64,000 bases of DNA from an uncultured Bacteroidales bacterium (GTDB taxonomy: Bacteria; Bacteroidota; Bacteroidia; Bacteroidales; Paludibacteraceae): positions 1-64,000 of the forward strand of contig CALAUA010000001.1 of assembly GCA_937891975.1 (NCBI GenBank), read 5' to 3'. The stretch's first letter is position 1. Each line of letters begins with the position of its first letter. The translations under genes and the position numbers were made by a program. Positions 1 through 10,800 of the stretch are shown here, in pieces. The notes beneath the pieces were generated by a model. That model did no database searches and was not told the origin of the DNA. It worked only from the letters and a program-made list of their open reading frames with translations.

Positions 1-242
1 TTTCCGCGGAGTTTCTCATTATGTGTCCACTTTTTCTCATTATTTTCTTGTCTATTTGAAAAAAAAGCAGTACCTTTGCGCCAAATTACTGAACAAATCA
101 GCGCCAAATTACTGAATTTTCAATTACCACACTAAATATCAGCCACTTATGAAATCAGATAATTTTGTATCATATTCTATCATTTTGGTAGTGCAAACTC
201 CCTAAAATCTTTGCTAATTTTCGGTCTAATTTTTGTTTGATA
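1..242. other. Gene-free left edge with short direct repeats and one promoter-like site
   Basis: No convincing gene is present. An 11-base repeat (TTTCTCATTAT) occurs at 12-22 and 33-43, and a 16-base repeat (GCGCCAAATTACTGAA) at 78-93 and 101-116. A plus-strand promoter match (CTTG at 47-50, 20 bases, TACCTTTG at 71-78) points into this stretch, but the only following ORF is 18 codons (149-205). This could be the end of an insertion sequence or the remnant of a gene cut by the neighbouring cassette. Neither can be shown from the window alone. Confidence 0.35.
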
Positions 243-295
243 ACACAACAAAACTCTGCGAAAAGTCGTTTTTTTTGGCACTTTTCGCAGAGTTT
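243..295. repeat. 53-bp direct repeat with hairpin, left copy
   Basis: This is identical over 53 bases to 1776-1828. Inside it, 251-266 (AAACTCTGCGAAAAGT) is the exact reverse complement of 280-295, giving a 16-bp stem with a 13-base T-rich loop. It lies just past the stop codon of the minus-strand ATPase gene, so it may also end that transcript. Confidence 0.85.
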
Positions 296-317
296 ATAAC
301 CAAACAAGAATTATTAT

Positions 318-1715
318 TTACACAAATAAATCATTGATTGTCAATTTATTTTGAATATCATACGCACCAACACGAGCCACAGTATCATAGGAAGAAATAA
401 GCGTTAGAAACACAGCCTTCTTTGTCTTGACATTCTGAAGCAGTATATTGCGTTTGCGTACCAACTCATTGCTTATCTCCTCAATATTGTGTATCTCAGA
501 ATTGTAAAATTTCATCTCACAAAGATTGATTACCCCGTCTTGCCTATCAATCAACAAATCTATCTGCGCTTCATCGTTATGCCATGCGTACTCTTCTGTT
601 AGCACACCAGCGATACCTAATGCTTTCTTTACCTGTAGAATATGCTGCGCCACTACTCGCTCAAAACTCAAGCCACACCATACATTATACATCGCAGTTT
701 GAATATTATGCGACCAAAAGTTAATATCACTCTTTTTGTTCTTTAATATGAAATGGTGGTAGAACAAGGTATAGTTATCAACCAGTTGGAAGATTGCACC
801 ATTCTTCATTTTGCCTATCTGATTGTAGCGGCGAATAAATCCACAATATTCCAAATCTTGCAAGAGGGTAGTAAGTGCTCCATTCTCGTTTAACTTAGTA
901 ACATTCACTATTTCTGCTCGTGTCAGACCATAGCGTTTAGTGGCTAAAGCTTCTATTACACGCAAATAGTCAGTTGGATTTTTATATAAAGAGGCATACA
1001 GAGCGTTGTATTCATCATATAAAGCACCAGATGGATTGAAAAATAGTTGGTCCATATTCTGGGCTAAACTCATAGTAGGTTGCAAACATGACCAATAATA
1101 AGGAACACCGCCCATAACCATATATGCTTCTACTATTTGCTTACGTGTCATGACAAGTTTTCGGCTTTGTGCATATTCTTCACACTCACGCAAAGTAAAT
1201 GGTTGTAGGAGAATCTTCTGTGTCACTCGATTATGCAGCCCTCCATGATTTTGAATCACTTTACGAATAATCCACGATGTGGCACTTCCGCATACAACCA
1301 ACATTATGTCTGCTCTTGCGCTTGCCCATGAGTTCCAAAAGTGCTCTAACGCAGGAATGAACTGCGAAGCTTGCGTATCCATCCAAGGCAGTTCATCTAA
1401 AAAAATGACTTTTTTAGCAGAGCGTGATTTTTTAATAAGCTCTTTTAATAATGAAAATGCTTCCATCCAATTCTTTGGCTTGGAGAATCCTTTCAAGCCA
1501 GCTTCAGATAAGGACTCTGCCCAAGCCTGCAACTGGATGCTCTTGGGTGAGTTGGCAACTCCAGCATGTTGAAATACAAAATGTTTTTGCAAAGTCTGAC
1601 GGATTAGGAATGTCTTTCCCACACGACGCCTTCCATATACAGCTACAAATTGTGACTCATCAGAAGCCAACGCATTATTCAAGATAGATATCTCGCTTTG
1701 TCGTCCTACTAACAT
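318..1715 (-). CDS. AAA ATPase with C-terminal DUF234/PD-(D/E)XK-like domain
   Basis: A 465-residue P-loop ATPase of the family often annotated simply as ATP-binding protein (ATPase_2 plus DUF234). Walker A is GRRRVGKT at residues 28-35 and Walker B is VIFLDE at 103-108. The C-terminal part has a D-(x)n-ExK arrangement (QIDLLID, then CEMK, roughly residues 395-415) like the PD-(D/E)XK nuclease fold reported for DUF234. No nuclease activity is established for this family, and its role is unknown. The gene stands alone between two perfect 53-bp hairpin repeats, which suggests a mobile or recently inserted cassette. A promoter is visible upstream at 1751-1782. The family call is firm and the function is open. 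Confidence 0.88.
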   Translation of the reverse strand: MLVGRQSEISILNNALASDESQFVAVYGRRRVGKTFLIRQTLQKHFVFQHAGVANSPKSIQLQAWAESLSEAGLKGFSKPKNWMEAFSLLKELIKKSRSAKKVIFLDELPWMDTQASQFIPALEHFWNSWASARADIMLVVCGSATSWIIRKVIQNHGGLHNRVTQKILLQPFTLRECEEYAQSRKLVMTRKQIVEAYMVMGGVPYYWSCLQPTMSLAQNMDQLFFNPSGALYDEYNALYASLYKNPTDYLRVIEALATKRYGLTRAEIVNVTKLNENGALTTLLQDLEYCGFIRRYNQIGKMKNGAIFQLVDNYTLFYHHFILKNKKSDINFWSHNIQTAMYNVWCGLSFERVVAQHILQVKKALGIAGVLTEEYAWHNDEAQIDLLIDRQDGVINLCEMKFYNSEIHNIEEISNELVRKRNILLQNVKTKKAVFLTLISSYDTVARVGAYDIQNKLTINDLFV

Positions 1716-1750
1716 AATTGCTTTATTTTATCAATTCATATTTTCGCCCA

Positions 1751-1782
1751 CAAAGGTACTACTTTTTTCTCGATTACACAAC
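1751..1782 (-). promoter_or_regulatory. Promoter of the ATPase gene
   Basis: On the minus strand TACCTTTG (1751-1758) sits 20 bases from GTTG (1779-1782). The -33 box falls inside the right 53-bp repeat, so the repeat supplies part of the promoter. The expected leader is about 30 bases. Confidence 0.55.
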
Positions 1783-1828
1783 AAAACTCTGCGAAAAGTC
1801 GTTTTTTTTGGCACTTTTCGCAGAGTTT
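1776..1828. repeat. 53-bp direct repeat with hairpin, right copy
   Basis: Identical to 243-295. The internal stem is formed by 1784-1799 and 1813-1828. It lies upstream of the ATPase start and overlaps its probable -33 box. Confidence 0.85.
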
Positions 1829-1998
1829 CGTGTTATATGGAGATAAAATACTAATAGACACTATAACTAAAAAACAACAAGAGTTATTTTAATCAACAAC
1901 ATCAACAACCTAATCCAACAACTTGCGCCCTAATCAACTCTCTGGGGCGCTCAAGAAAAAAACATAAAGTGTCAGCAGGTATATAAATTCCAATAAAA

Positions 1999-2023
1999 AA
2001 CGCGACCCCATTGGAGTCGCGTT
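1999..2023 (-). terminator. Terminator of the SusC/SusD operon
   Basis: AACGCGAC (1999-2006) pairs with GTCGCGTT (2016-2023). On the minus strand the stem is followed by a run of six T. It lies 24 bases beyond the last gene of the operon. Confidence 0.75.
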
Positions 2024-2046
2024 CTTTATTTTATCTCATTGAGAGA

Positions 2047-3699
2047 TTATTGGATATACTTCTCACCGTTCTTGATAACGATACCCTTGTAGTTCTCATC
2101 TACCTCAACACCGAGGAGGTTGTAGGTCTTGCCATTGAATGAAGGAGTAATTACGTTCTCAACGCCAGTAGCTGGACCACCGTCACCTTGCTTAACAATA
2201 AGTTCATATACATAACCATCAGCATCAAAAGTTACAATACCTTGACGGCCTGTGCCCTCTGTCAATGGTTCTACAGTAACAGCTACAGCAACTACAGGTT
2301 CTGGTTCCTCTTCTGTACCAACGTTTGCAAGGAAGTATTCTACCTCCATCCACTCTGGATAATCAGCAGACCATAACTCATCTACATAATATACGTTGGT
2401 GTATAATAAGTTATATTTGTTACCCTCCTCAACATAATAAGCGTCTCCGCCTTCTACTGCAACATTCATTACATTACCTGCTACATCTTGTACAGTTGGC
2501 CAATAAGCATCATACATGATAGCGAGGTTAGAACTTGCTGAGAAGATAGGAGTTAATTTGCCACCAACCTTGTAAACAGTTGTACTACCAGGAGTATAGT
2601 AGTCTGCATAGATACCGAAATCACAACCTGACTCATTGTAGCCAGTCAATTGAACAACGAAATCTCCCTTTACAACTACAGAAACGTCCATCATACTACC
2701 AAATGGGTCTTTCTCTTGGAATGTAGCAACGATGGTACCAAGACCTGCTTGTACTTCAACAAGGTTTTCAACAGTAGCCACAGTTGTAGCAATGATAGAA
2801 TCAGTGATAATACCTGCGGTCAAATCAGCAGCAAAGAGCTCAATCTTAACTTGGCCACCCTCTGGCATAATGGCAGTACCATTTACGTTGTAAACTGGGA
2901 TATTGATTGAACTAATAGTCAATGGACTAACGTTGCGAACAATAGAAAGGAGAGTATCAGCAGTTGCACCAGTTGCTGTATCAGCAATCAATTGAGTACC
3001 ATAAGCATAAGCGCCACGCACACCAGCACCAATACGATAGAAGTCACTACCATTATCGTTATTCATAGGATCGGTTGCCATACCGCAAAGGGTAATAGGA
3101 ATATTCTCACCAGTCGAGATGGTATATGGAGCTGCACCAGAAGCTAACAAACCACCATTTTCATTTCCTGCTGCAAACTTATAACCTTTGATGTTGTAGG
3201 TTTTATCACCTTGTGTCAAAGTGTGATCTGTGGTATAAGGAAGGTAATAACCTACACCATCAATACCATACCAACCTTTTGCCACCAAAGTCTCGCTATC
3301 CTCTGCAAGCAAGGCATCATCATATTGATCATACCAATCTGTTGGACCATAAAGGTTCTTCCATACTACGCTATCCATATAAGGAATAGCAATAAAATCA
3401 AATGCCATACCCATAAAAGTTGGAGTAATACCCCAATGCATCATACCATCAACATAATAGTAATCATGAGCCGCATAATCTTCTGCTGCTGCCTTTTGTT
3501 GCTTAGCAATGTACTCTGCATTCCATTCCTCCATAGTAATCTCGCGATCCATTTCTACGGATTGTGTAGCGACAACTTGACGAACTTCCATGTTCTCAAG
3601 AGCAGTCATTTGAACTTGTGCGGTAGCCATACCTGCTACGAGCACAGCACTTAAAAGAGTAATCTTTTTCATACCTTTAAAAATTTTGTTGTTAAACAT
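2047..3699 (-). CDS. Exported protein with type IX-like C-terminal tail, last gene of the SusC/SusD operon
   Basis: A 550-residue exported protein that I do not recognise as a named family. A signal peptide begins at the second methionine (MKKITLLSAV, start 3672) and ends near AMATAQ-like residues; either start is possible because a GAGG lies 12 bases before the first ATG. The body is rich in Tyr, Asp and Gly with beta-strand character. The last 28 residues (KTYNLLGVEV, then GIVIKNGEKYI) resemble the short C-terminal tail seen on many Prevotella and Bacteroidales surface proteins, which suggests type IX export. It lies 35 bases downstream of the DUF4302 gene. Its partner or ligand is likely that of the SusC/SusD pair, but this is inference. 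Confidence 0.7.
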   Translation of the reverse strand: MFNNKIFKGMKKITLLSAVLVAGMATAQVQMTALENMEVRQVVATQSVEMDREITMEEWNAEYIAKQQKAAAEDYAAHDYYYVDGMMHWGITPTFMGMAFDFIAIPYMDSVVWKNLYGPTDWYDQYDDALLAEDSETLVAKGWYGIDGVGYYLPYTTDHTLTQGDKTYNIKGYKFAAGNENGGLLASGAAPYTISTGENIPITLCGMATDPMNNDNGSDFYRIGAGVRGAYAYGTQLIADTATGATADTLLSIVRNVSPLTISSINIPVYNVNGTAIMPEGGQVKIELFAADLTAGIITDSIIATTVATVENLVEVQAGLGTIVATFQEKDPFGSMMDVSVVVKGDFVVQLTGYNESGCDFGIYADYYTPGSTTVYKVGGKLTPIFSASSNLAIMYDAYWPTVQDVAGNVMNVAVEGGDAYYVEEGNKYNLLYTNVYYVDELWSADYPEWMEVEYFLANVGTEEEPEPVVAVAVTVEPLTEGTGRQGIVTFDADGYVYELIVKQGDGGPATGVENVITPSFNGKTYNLLGVEVDENYKGIVIKNGEKYIQ

Positions 3700-3734
3700 T
3701 ATGAGTTTTACCTCGTTATTTATATAAGTATATC

Positions 3735-5036
3735 TTACATTTTAATATTGTTAGCACCTCTTATTACCAATTCTTTTTCACCCACAAGTTTCATACCTGC
3801 TGCTGCATTAAAGAGATAGCCTTCCAATGGAGTAGCGCTGTAAGAACCCAACATGGCATCTGCTACAGCTTGAGCTACTGGAATCCGTCCCAAGAAGGTT
3901 TCTGTGTTGTTATCAGGGACTGCATTAGCCACGGTGATACCACTCTCATTTTGTGTCAAATCAACAGTCCAAACCAATTTCTTCTCTTGATTCTTCTTGC
4001 CTTCTTTATAGGTAAAGTTGATAAGCAAGAAATAGCCACCTTCGTACATATTCAATGACTGTTTGTAGCCGTAACCCATCACCTTCATCTTGGCAGAGGT
4101 ATTATTCATCGCAGTATTTACTGCTGATAGCAATTCCTCTACTGCCTCTTGACCTGTAGGATCAACCGCCCAACCTAAAGCATTGTCCGTAAAGTAAGCG
4201 CCGAAAAGCACGTTCAAATTACCTGCATTCATCACGGCACCTTTCTTGCTCTTAAGTTCGCCCTTGATACTGTCGTAGTAGAAAATATGGTCGTGTACAT
4301 CCTTACCAAAGCCCATTGATACGATGATACCATCTTCTGTAGAGCAAACTGGATGATAGGTAGCAGCTTCCGCTACAAGTGGAGAACCATATGCAGCACT
4401 TTGGAACTGACCATCAGCACCTTTATAGAGATACATTTTATTGTTGCCTTGGTGCAATGTTACGATGTTATTGTTGCCAAAGAGGTCTGCTTGCATCTTC
4501 TCGCATTTCTTATAATAATCAGCCAAATTGGTATTCTTCATAGGACGCATTACGCTGTATGCGCTATGTTTTTTACCCTTCAAGAGCACCAACTCTGGTG
4601 TCGCCTTCAGAATCAAGAACTCATAGTCTCCCAAGTGACCCGCACCATCCTCCTTAGGATCAGAAAATGCATGAAATACATCGTTGTAGGTATCAAATGT
4701 CAAGATTGGTCCGTAGTCGCTCTTTACGGCCCACGTACTAGCAGTATCGGTCATAATCTTATTGTTGGTAGTAGCCGAATTCTTAGCTGTTACGCTGACA
4801 TTACCATTCTTACTGAACTTCAACACCATATTATAACCCTTGGCACTTGCCTCCAAGTTAGGGAAATATGCCATCTCCCAACCATTCTCGGCAGAGGTTA
4901 GTACATCAAAAGCATTTTCGATAGCTTCTTGTGCACGAATGGCAGCTGGCTTATCAAACAAGCTTTCCTCATCACGGCTGCAAGCAGCGAAAGTAGCAGC
5001 TAGCAGAGCAATCATTACTAAATATTTTGCTTTCAT
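3735..5036 (-). CDS. DUF4302 domain lipoprotein
   Basis: A 433-residue lipoprotein. The signal peptide ends in the lipobox FAAC with Cys19. The following region (ENAFDVLTSAENGWEMAYFP) is the typical opening of DUF4302 proteins, which occur in Bacteroidetes beside SusC/SusD pairs and zinc metallohydrolase lipoproteins. The biochemical role of the family is unknown. It starts 8 bases downstream of the metallohydrolase gene, so it is almost certainly in the same transcript. Surface display is likely from the lipoprotein signal, but the +2 to +5 residues (SRDEE) are only loosely like the lipoprotein export signal. Confidence 0.85.
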   Translation of the reverse strand: MKAKYLVMIALLAATFAACSRDEESLFDKPAAIRAQEAIENAFDVLTSAENGWEMAYFPNLEASAKGYNMVLKFSKNGNVSVTAKNSATTNNKIMTDTASTWAVKSDYGPILTFDTYNDVFHAFSDPKEDGAGHLGDYEFLILKATPELVLLKGKKHSAYSVMRPMKNTNLADYYKKCEKMQADLFGNNNIVTLHQGNNKMYLYKGADGQFQSAAYGSPLVAEAATYHPVCSTEDGIIVSMGFGKDVHDHIFYYDSIKGELKSKKGAVMNAGNLNVLFGAYFTDNALGWAVDPTGQEAVEELLSAVNTAMNNTSAKMKVMGYGYKQSLNMYEGGYFLLINFTYKEGKKNQEKKLVWTVDLTQNESGITVANAVPDNNTETFLGRIPVAQAVADAMLGSYSATPLEGYLFNAAAGMKLVGEKELVIRGANNIKM

Positions 5037-5044
5037 ATCTTATT

Positions 5045-5965
5045 CTATTTTTTTGCGTTGTGAAATTTACCATTCAAGAACTCTAGGTTCATAATCATAT
5101 TCCAATCCAAATTCTGCTGACGTTTTTGTACTTCATCACGCAACGCATCAAGATCTATTTCCCATTTCTCTTTGAGCCATGTGTTGCAAATATCCCATTT
5201 CTGATTGATGATAGCAGCACCTTCTTCACCCGCCTCCTTGAGCATATTATCCCACCATGCATCGGGTTTCACAATATAGTTAGCAATCACCTCTACAAAG
5301 TCCTCGCGCGCCTCGCTACTTCCATAGTTACTTACGCAACCCAACTGCCAAGCTTCTTTATAAGTACGCTCTTGCCATTTGATAGGATCGTAGTTAGCAG
5401 GAGTGATTTGTGCAAACTCGGTAGGGTAGTTCTTCTGTTGGTGCAAGATGTGTGCAAACTCGTGGTGCATGGTCTTAAAGATATACTCATTGAGGTTATC
5501 AATGTTGTTCAGTTGCATCTTATTAATCTTCAAGAGCGTAATCTTGATACCACCTTCTGCATAACCCAATTTCTCAGTACCATTTACAGGGTCCATCATA
5601 GATGAGCCAATAAGTTGAATCATCTTAGGCCCATATTCTGGCAAGAACTCAGGACCAACTACAGAGTCATATACATCATACCACAAATACAATGCCAAGT
5701 GAGCTAATGTATCTGCCATACCAATACTTACTGGTACCACATTGTAGTTAGGGTCAGTAGCATTGTCATCCAACTTATAGAGAAACTCTACGTTGTATGG
5801 CTCAGTATAGTATTTGTCCAACCATTTATCAAATTGATAGGTGTAAGTGGTGGTGTCAATTACAGGATCAATGAAAATAGACTCACCCGTCAATTGCTCA
5901 TTTTCACAAGCAGCGAAGCCCATCACAAGACAAGCAACTGCTAATATTTTATATAAACTTTTCAT
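5045..5965 (-). CDS. Substrate import-associated zinc metallohydrolase lipoprotein
   Basis: A 306-residue lipoprotein (lipobox GFAAC, Cys20) with the zincin motif HEFAH near residue 168, in the context MHHEFAHILHQ. This is the family named substrate import-associated zinc metallohydrolase lipoprotein, always encoded near SusC/SusD. Its members are thought to act at the surface on peptides or another substrate imported by the pair; the true substrate is not known. A downstream acidic stretch (ARGREDFVEV-like, read here as EAREDFVEVIANY) could provide the third zinc ligand. It lies 31 bases after the SusD gene. The family call is firm. Confidence 0.88.
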   Translation of the reverse strand: MKSLYKILAVACLVMGFAACENEQLTGESIFIDPVIDTTTYTYQFDKWLDKYYTEPYNVEFLYKLDDNATDPNYNVVPVSIGMADTLAHLALYLWYDVYDSVVGPEFLPEYGPKMIQLIGSSMMDPVNGTEKLGYAEGGIKITLLKINKMQLNNIDNLNEYIFKTMHHEFAHILHQQKNYPTEFAQITPANYDPIKWQERTYKEAWQLGCVSNYGSSEAREDFVEVIANYIVKPDAWWDNMLKEAGEEGAAIINQKWDICNTWLKEKWEIDLDALRDEVQKRQQNLDWNMIMNLEFLNGKFHNAKK

Positions 5966-5996
5966 AACTATTATTATTTAGTAGTTAGTCATTATT

Positions 5997-7787
5997 TTAC
6001 TCCTCTTCCTCCACCAATTTCACAGCACTACTACTTGGCAAAGAAGCAGCGCTTGTATAAGTAGGAGTTGATTGGGTATATACATCACTTGGATTAAGAG
6101 ATGGGGAGGTTGTCATGCTACCATCCAAGTTATCACCCATTACCTCGCGTGGGTTAGCGGTCATACCTGCTACGATAACCTCTTGTGGCAATTGGATAGC
6201 ACGGCGGTCATCGTTCCAAACCAATTTACGAGGAGCGTCTTTACCTTGTACGTGCTCTATCTCAATACCGTAGCGTTTGAGGTCGTGCCAACGCAAGCCA
6301 TCGTGCATACCCTCAATACGGCGGAAGTGGATTGCACAATGCACAAATGGCATTTGCTCTGGAGTAATTACCCAATCTGCTGCCATATCTTGGTTGTGCA
6401 ATACTGGCGCAAACTTAGTACCAGCCTTCTCAGTATAGAACTTCGTAATAATTGCAGCATCCAATTTCACGGTACTATCAGCATACATGTTCATACGACC
6501 ACCTACATTATAACTTTGACACCACAGACGGAAGTCATTAGCGGAACCTGCGAAGTCGTTCAGATATGCCTTGGCCTCAGCACGGCAAAGAAGTGTTTCG
6601 TTAGTAGTAAACGCACGACTCACCATACGAACGTAACCATAGCCTGCCACTTTGTCGGTATATTCAAAGTCGTAATAATCTTTTGCTATGAAACCACCCA
6701 ATTTCTGATCAGCACTCCAAAAACCTACACCAGGGAATTGTCCATTCCAGCAAGGACCAGCTCCATGCGTAGCAAAGTTCTGAGCGTCACCATTTACTTG
6801 ATAGCGACCATATGTTGGGAAGTGCGCATAAGCTGAAGATGAGTAAGTAGCGATTAGCAATAGGTTAGAAGGAGCATTCACATCTATATAATGATTGAAT
6901 GCCAACTCAATGTTACTTTGATCACGGTTAGTTTCTGCATCAAAGAGCATTGACAACGTGGTCTCATCTGTAGTAGTCAATACATAGTCTGCATGCTCCA
7001 CCACCTTTGCCCATTCACGTTTATATAGGTAGAAACGTGCAGCAAAAGCATGAGCAGCTTTCACGTTGAAGTGGTAACGAGGCACGCTATAGTACTCATC
7101 CGAAACAAGTTTCAAACCAGCCTCAAGATCTTTTTGGATATTCATAAAAGTGTGATACAACGAACCACCAATCCAAGCAGTATCGCCATTGAGGTCTAAA
7201 CCGACCTCCAATTTTGGACCACGTGAGTACACAGGAGCCACCTTGGTCTCTGGTTGCATCATATAGGTAAGACCTAAATCCTTCTTACTATCTTCCGGGT
7301 TCTTCCACGCTTGGCAGAATACACCAGCCAGCAAGAAGTGATGGTAAGCACGAGAGAGCAATGCCTCGCCCTTTTCCGCATCCATATTGATGCCTTGAGC
7401 TTCGAGTTTTGCGATTGCCTCGAGCGCTGAATTCGCAGTAGCAATAGCTGTATAGTGAGCATCCCAAATCAGTTTTGGAGAGTCGTTGCTTGATTGCTTA
7501 ACAGGTCTCCAAGCAAAAATATCGTTGTACATTTCATCCAATGGATTAACTGCATTGGCTTGACCTGTCTTTGGGTCTGGCACGTTGTTGTCAACCACTT
7601 GGTCGGATGAATACTCACATAGAGGAGCACTATTCGCTTCTGTATAGGCACTTACCAACAAAAGTTGTACTTTCTCTTTTGAGTCAATAGTAGCACGCAA
7701 GTCTGGCTCTTTATCCAAGAAATTACAAGCCGTTGTAACTAATGCTAACAAAGCAATGATAACAAATATATTCTTTTTCATTTTCAT
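5997..7787 (-). CDS. SusD/RagB family outer-membrane lipoprotein
   Basis: A 596-residue SusD/RagB family protein, the surface lid that binds substrate over the SusC channel. A lipoprotein signal ends in TTAC (Cys21). The SusD-like N-terminal region (NFLDKEPDLRATIDSKEKVQ) and the helical TPR-like repeats that follow match the family. The C-terminal part (RRIEGMHDGLRWHDLKRYGI) is the conserved SusD/RagB block. The first codon may be M1 or M3 (MKKN). It lies 30 bases downstream of the SusC gene. Because the cluster lacks glycoside hydrolases and carries a metallohydrolase, a peptide or metal-chelate substrate is more likely than a polysaccharide. That is inference. Confidence 0.95.
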   Translation of the reverse strand: MKMKKNIFVIIALLALVTTACNFLDKEPDLRATIDSKEKVQLLLVSAYTEANSAPLCEYSSDQVVDNNVPDPKTGQANAVNPLDEMYNDIFAWRPVKQSSNDSPKLIWDAHYTAIATANSALEAIAKLEAQGINMDAEKGEALLSRAYHHFLLAGVFCQAWKNPEDSKKDLGLTYMMQPETKVAPVYSRGPKLEVGLDLNGDTAWIGGSLYHTFMNIQKDLEAGLKLVSDEYYSVPRYHFNVKAAHAFAARFYLYKREWAKVVEHADYVLTTTDETTLSMLFDAETNRDQSNIELAFNHYIDVNAPSNLLLIATYSSSAYAHFPTYGRYQVNGDAQNFATHGAGPCWNGQFPGVGFWSADQKLGGFIAKDYYDFEYTDKVAGYGYVRMVSRAFTTNETLLCRAEAKAYLNDFAGSANDFRLWCQSYNVGGRMNMYADSTVKLDAAIITKFYTEKAGTKFAPVLHNQDMAADWVITPEQMPFVHCAIHFRRIEGMHDGLRWHDLKRYGIEIEHVQGKDAPRKLVWNDDRRAIQLPQEVIVAGMTANPREVMGDNLDGSMTTSPSLNPSDVYTQSTPTYTSAASLPSSSAVKLVEEEE

Positions 7788-7817
7788 ATTCCTTTCTTAA
7801 TTAAGTGTTAGGTTTGA

Positions 7818-10800
7818 TTAGAATCCTAATTTTACGGTCAATGTGAATTGGCGTGGAACAGGAGAAGACACACCACCTGTGTTATAATACTCAGGGTCAC
7901 GTCCGTTCAACTTCTTGTCAGCGTATGCCAACCACAAGTTGGTTGCACTAAGTTTCACACCAAAGCTTGATACTGCGTTTTGTCCCTCAAAATACTTCTT
8001 AGGCAAATCGTATGCCAAAGACAATTCCTTGAGTCGGATGAAATCACCCTTAGCCACACGCTCGGTAGAGTAGTTGTATGCAGAATATGCATTGCTGAGT
8101 GCATCGATCTCACGCATTTGACGAACGGTAGGAATGGATGGGATGGTTGTAACATTCTCATCACCAGGTACCATCCAGCGGTTCTTCATTTCCTTCATGC
8201 TGGCTGTAAGGTCGCTATAGTCGCTGCTATATACAGGGCAGAGGTTATCCAAACGGAGTACGTTACCGAAACTATAGGTAAAGAACACGTTGAGTTTCAA
8301 ACCTTTCCAAGAGAAGGTATTACCAAACGAACCAGTAATCTTAGGATCAATAGTTCCTTCGTATTTCAAATAATCTATATCTTCGTATTCTTGGAAGTAG
8401 ATGTCCGCATAGTTACCAGGACCCACTACTTGGGTATGCTCAGCGTCAATGAAGAATGTAGGAAGACCTTCTTCAGTCAGACCAGCGAATGGAATACTAT
8501 AGAGAGCACCAATTGGACGACCTTGAGTACGGCCCACACCATTTACGAGTGAATACACTTGTGAACGTGAATCCAACTTTGTGATGGTATTCTCTGCCCA
8601 ACCGAAGATCCAGTCGGTAGTCCACTTAAAGTCCTTGGTCTTGATATTGGTGGTTGAAATAGTAAACTCACAACCTGTTGACTCCATGGTAGCATCATTC
8701 GCCAACTTGGTGGTAACACCACCCACACCCATGGTTTGAGTATAACCAATGAGGTCGAAGTTGTTACGGCGATACCAGTCAAACTCTACGTTAATACGGT
8801 TGTCTACAAAACCGAGAGCTACACCGATATTGAGCTCATTTTTCTTCTCGTAGGTCAGCTCAGAGTTTTCCAATGCTGCAAGGATAATAGCAGACTCATT
8901 TGCAGATGTACTTGGACGCCATGGGGTAAATGACTGGAATACTGCTAATGAGTTGCTTGCAGGACCACGGTCAGCGGTCAAAGAATAGGAAGCCTTCAAA
9001 CTAGCATAAGTCCAAGCCTTACCAAATGCAGGCGCCCACCAATTTTCCTCATGCGCATTCCACGAACCAGATACGTTCCATGTAGGCAACCAGCGCGCTT
9101 GGCGGCTCTTACCCAACATATTAGAACCTTCGTAACGAAGCGTTCCGTTGATGGTATAACGTCCTTTGTATGAATAAGTTGCCATTCCGAAGAAAGCAAG
9201 GTTACGCAGGTATTGGAAACTATTAGAATAGTAGTCTGTACCTTCTTCTTGACTTTGCTTGAAGAGGCGATAATCCACGTATGGAATACCACCGTTGTTG
9301 TATTGATAACCCCAACCACGGAACCATATCGCTTGACGGTCAGTAGAGTTCAACTCAGAACCTGCAAACAAGTTGAGAATATGATCTCCAGTCTTACCCA
9401 AATCCGCATTGTAAGCAACTGTAGCACGGAGGTCCATAGAAGTTAATGTATATTCGGTCAAGTCATAGATACCACCCTTTGGCAATACAGTCTCAGGCAA
9501 AGCCAATGGATTGTCTGGATCTGAATAGAGATATGGGTTGGAGTCGCGAATAGTAGCATTCTCTGGATCAATACCTGCACGATATGCACGTGCTTGGTTG
9601 CTATCGTCCTTAATATTATGCTCTTGGCGACTTGAATAGTAACGAATAGCTGCCAATGCGGCGATCTCAAGACCACGAACAGGCTTCCAGTTAATATCCC
9701 CTTGGAACTTCAAGTCGGTTACCTTGATGTCAATATAGTTGTTTTCCAACTCATCGTTGATATTGAAATCGCAGTAGTTACGGCGATAAGTCTCCTCAGG
9801 ATCCATCGCACGTGATGTATTCATTGCATAGGAGAATGGGTTGATATCAAACTCACGACTCACTGTACCATTGATAGGGTCTGTGCTTGCCGAAATAGTA
9901 CCAGGTGCTTGTTGCTTACGATAACTACCCATCGTAGCAATACCTACGGTCAGTTTTTGTTTGCTAGTAGTAGGCAACACATCGTAACTAGCATTCATCA
10001 TTCCCGTAAAACGAGCCACTTCACTAGCTTTGTACCATCCTGGATCTTGCATAGCAGAAAGAGACGCATACACACGTGCACGCTCACTACCTGTAGAGAA
10101 AGATACAGAGTGATTATGCATTACCGTTTGGTTGAACAACTCTGCAAACCAATCGGTATTGCGGAATTCAGCCGCACGCAGATAAGCATTCTTAGCCTCT
10201 GGAGTATTAGGCAAACCTACATTGCCACCCTTAGCCGCATCAATCAACGCGTACATACGACCATACACACCAGAGTTCTTTGCTGCATAGAGCGAAGAGT
10301 ATTCAAGCCAACCTTTGCGCTCAAACTCTTGGTAGATACCCATTTGCTCTTGCGAGTTACAGATATTATAGTCATCGTATGAAGGCACCATACGATAGGT
10401 AACTTCACCAGTATAGTTCAATTTTGATTGACCAGCTTTACCTTTCTTGGTAGTTACAACAATCACACCCGCCATCGCGCGCGCACCATATATAGAGGTA
10501 GCAGAACCGTCTTTCAAGATTTGGAAACTCTCAATATCCTCCGAGTTTATACCAGAAATTGCACTCGCAATCAAAGTAGTAGCATCACCTGAAGACAAGT
10601 CATCTGCACTCAACTCCACAGCATCCTCCAAAATGACACCATCCACAACCCACAAAGGCTTGCTCGCACCGTAAATAGATGTTGCACCACGCACACGGAT
10701 TTTAGGAGCTGTACCAAAGGTACCACTCACGTTTTGCACGCTCACACCAGCGGCACGACCTTCCAAACTGCGGCTCACATCTGCCACACCTGAAAGCATA

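Noticed and set aside
149..205. 18-codon ORF after the promoter-like site at 47-78
   Set aside because: It is too short and of no recognised kind; it may be a gene remnant but cannot be supported as a coding region.
1923..1952. Hairpin GCGCCC/GGGCGC as a terminator
   Set aside because: There is no T run on either strand, and a better terminator lies at 1999-2023.
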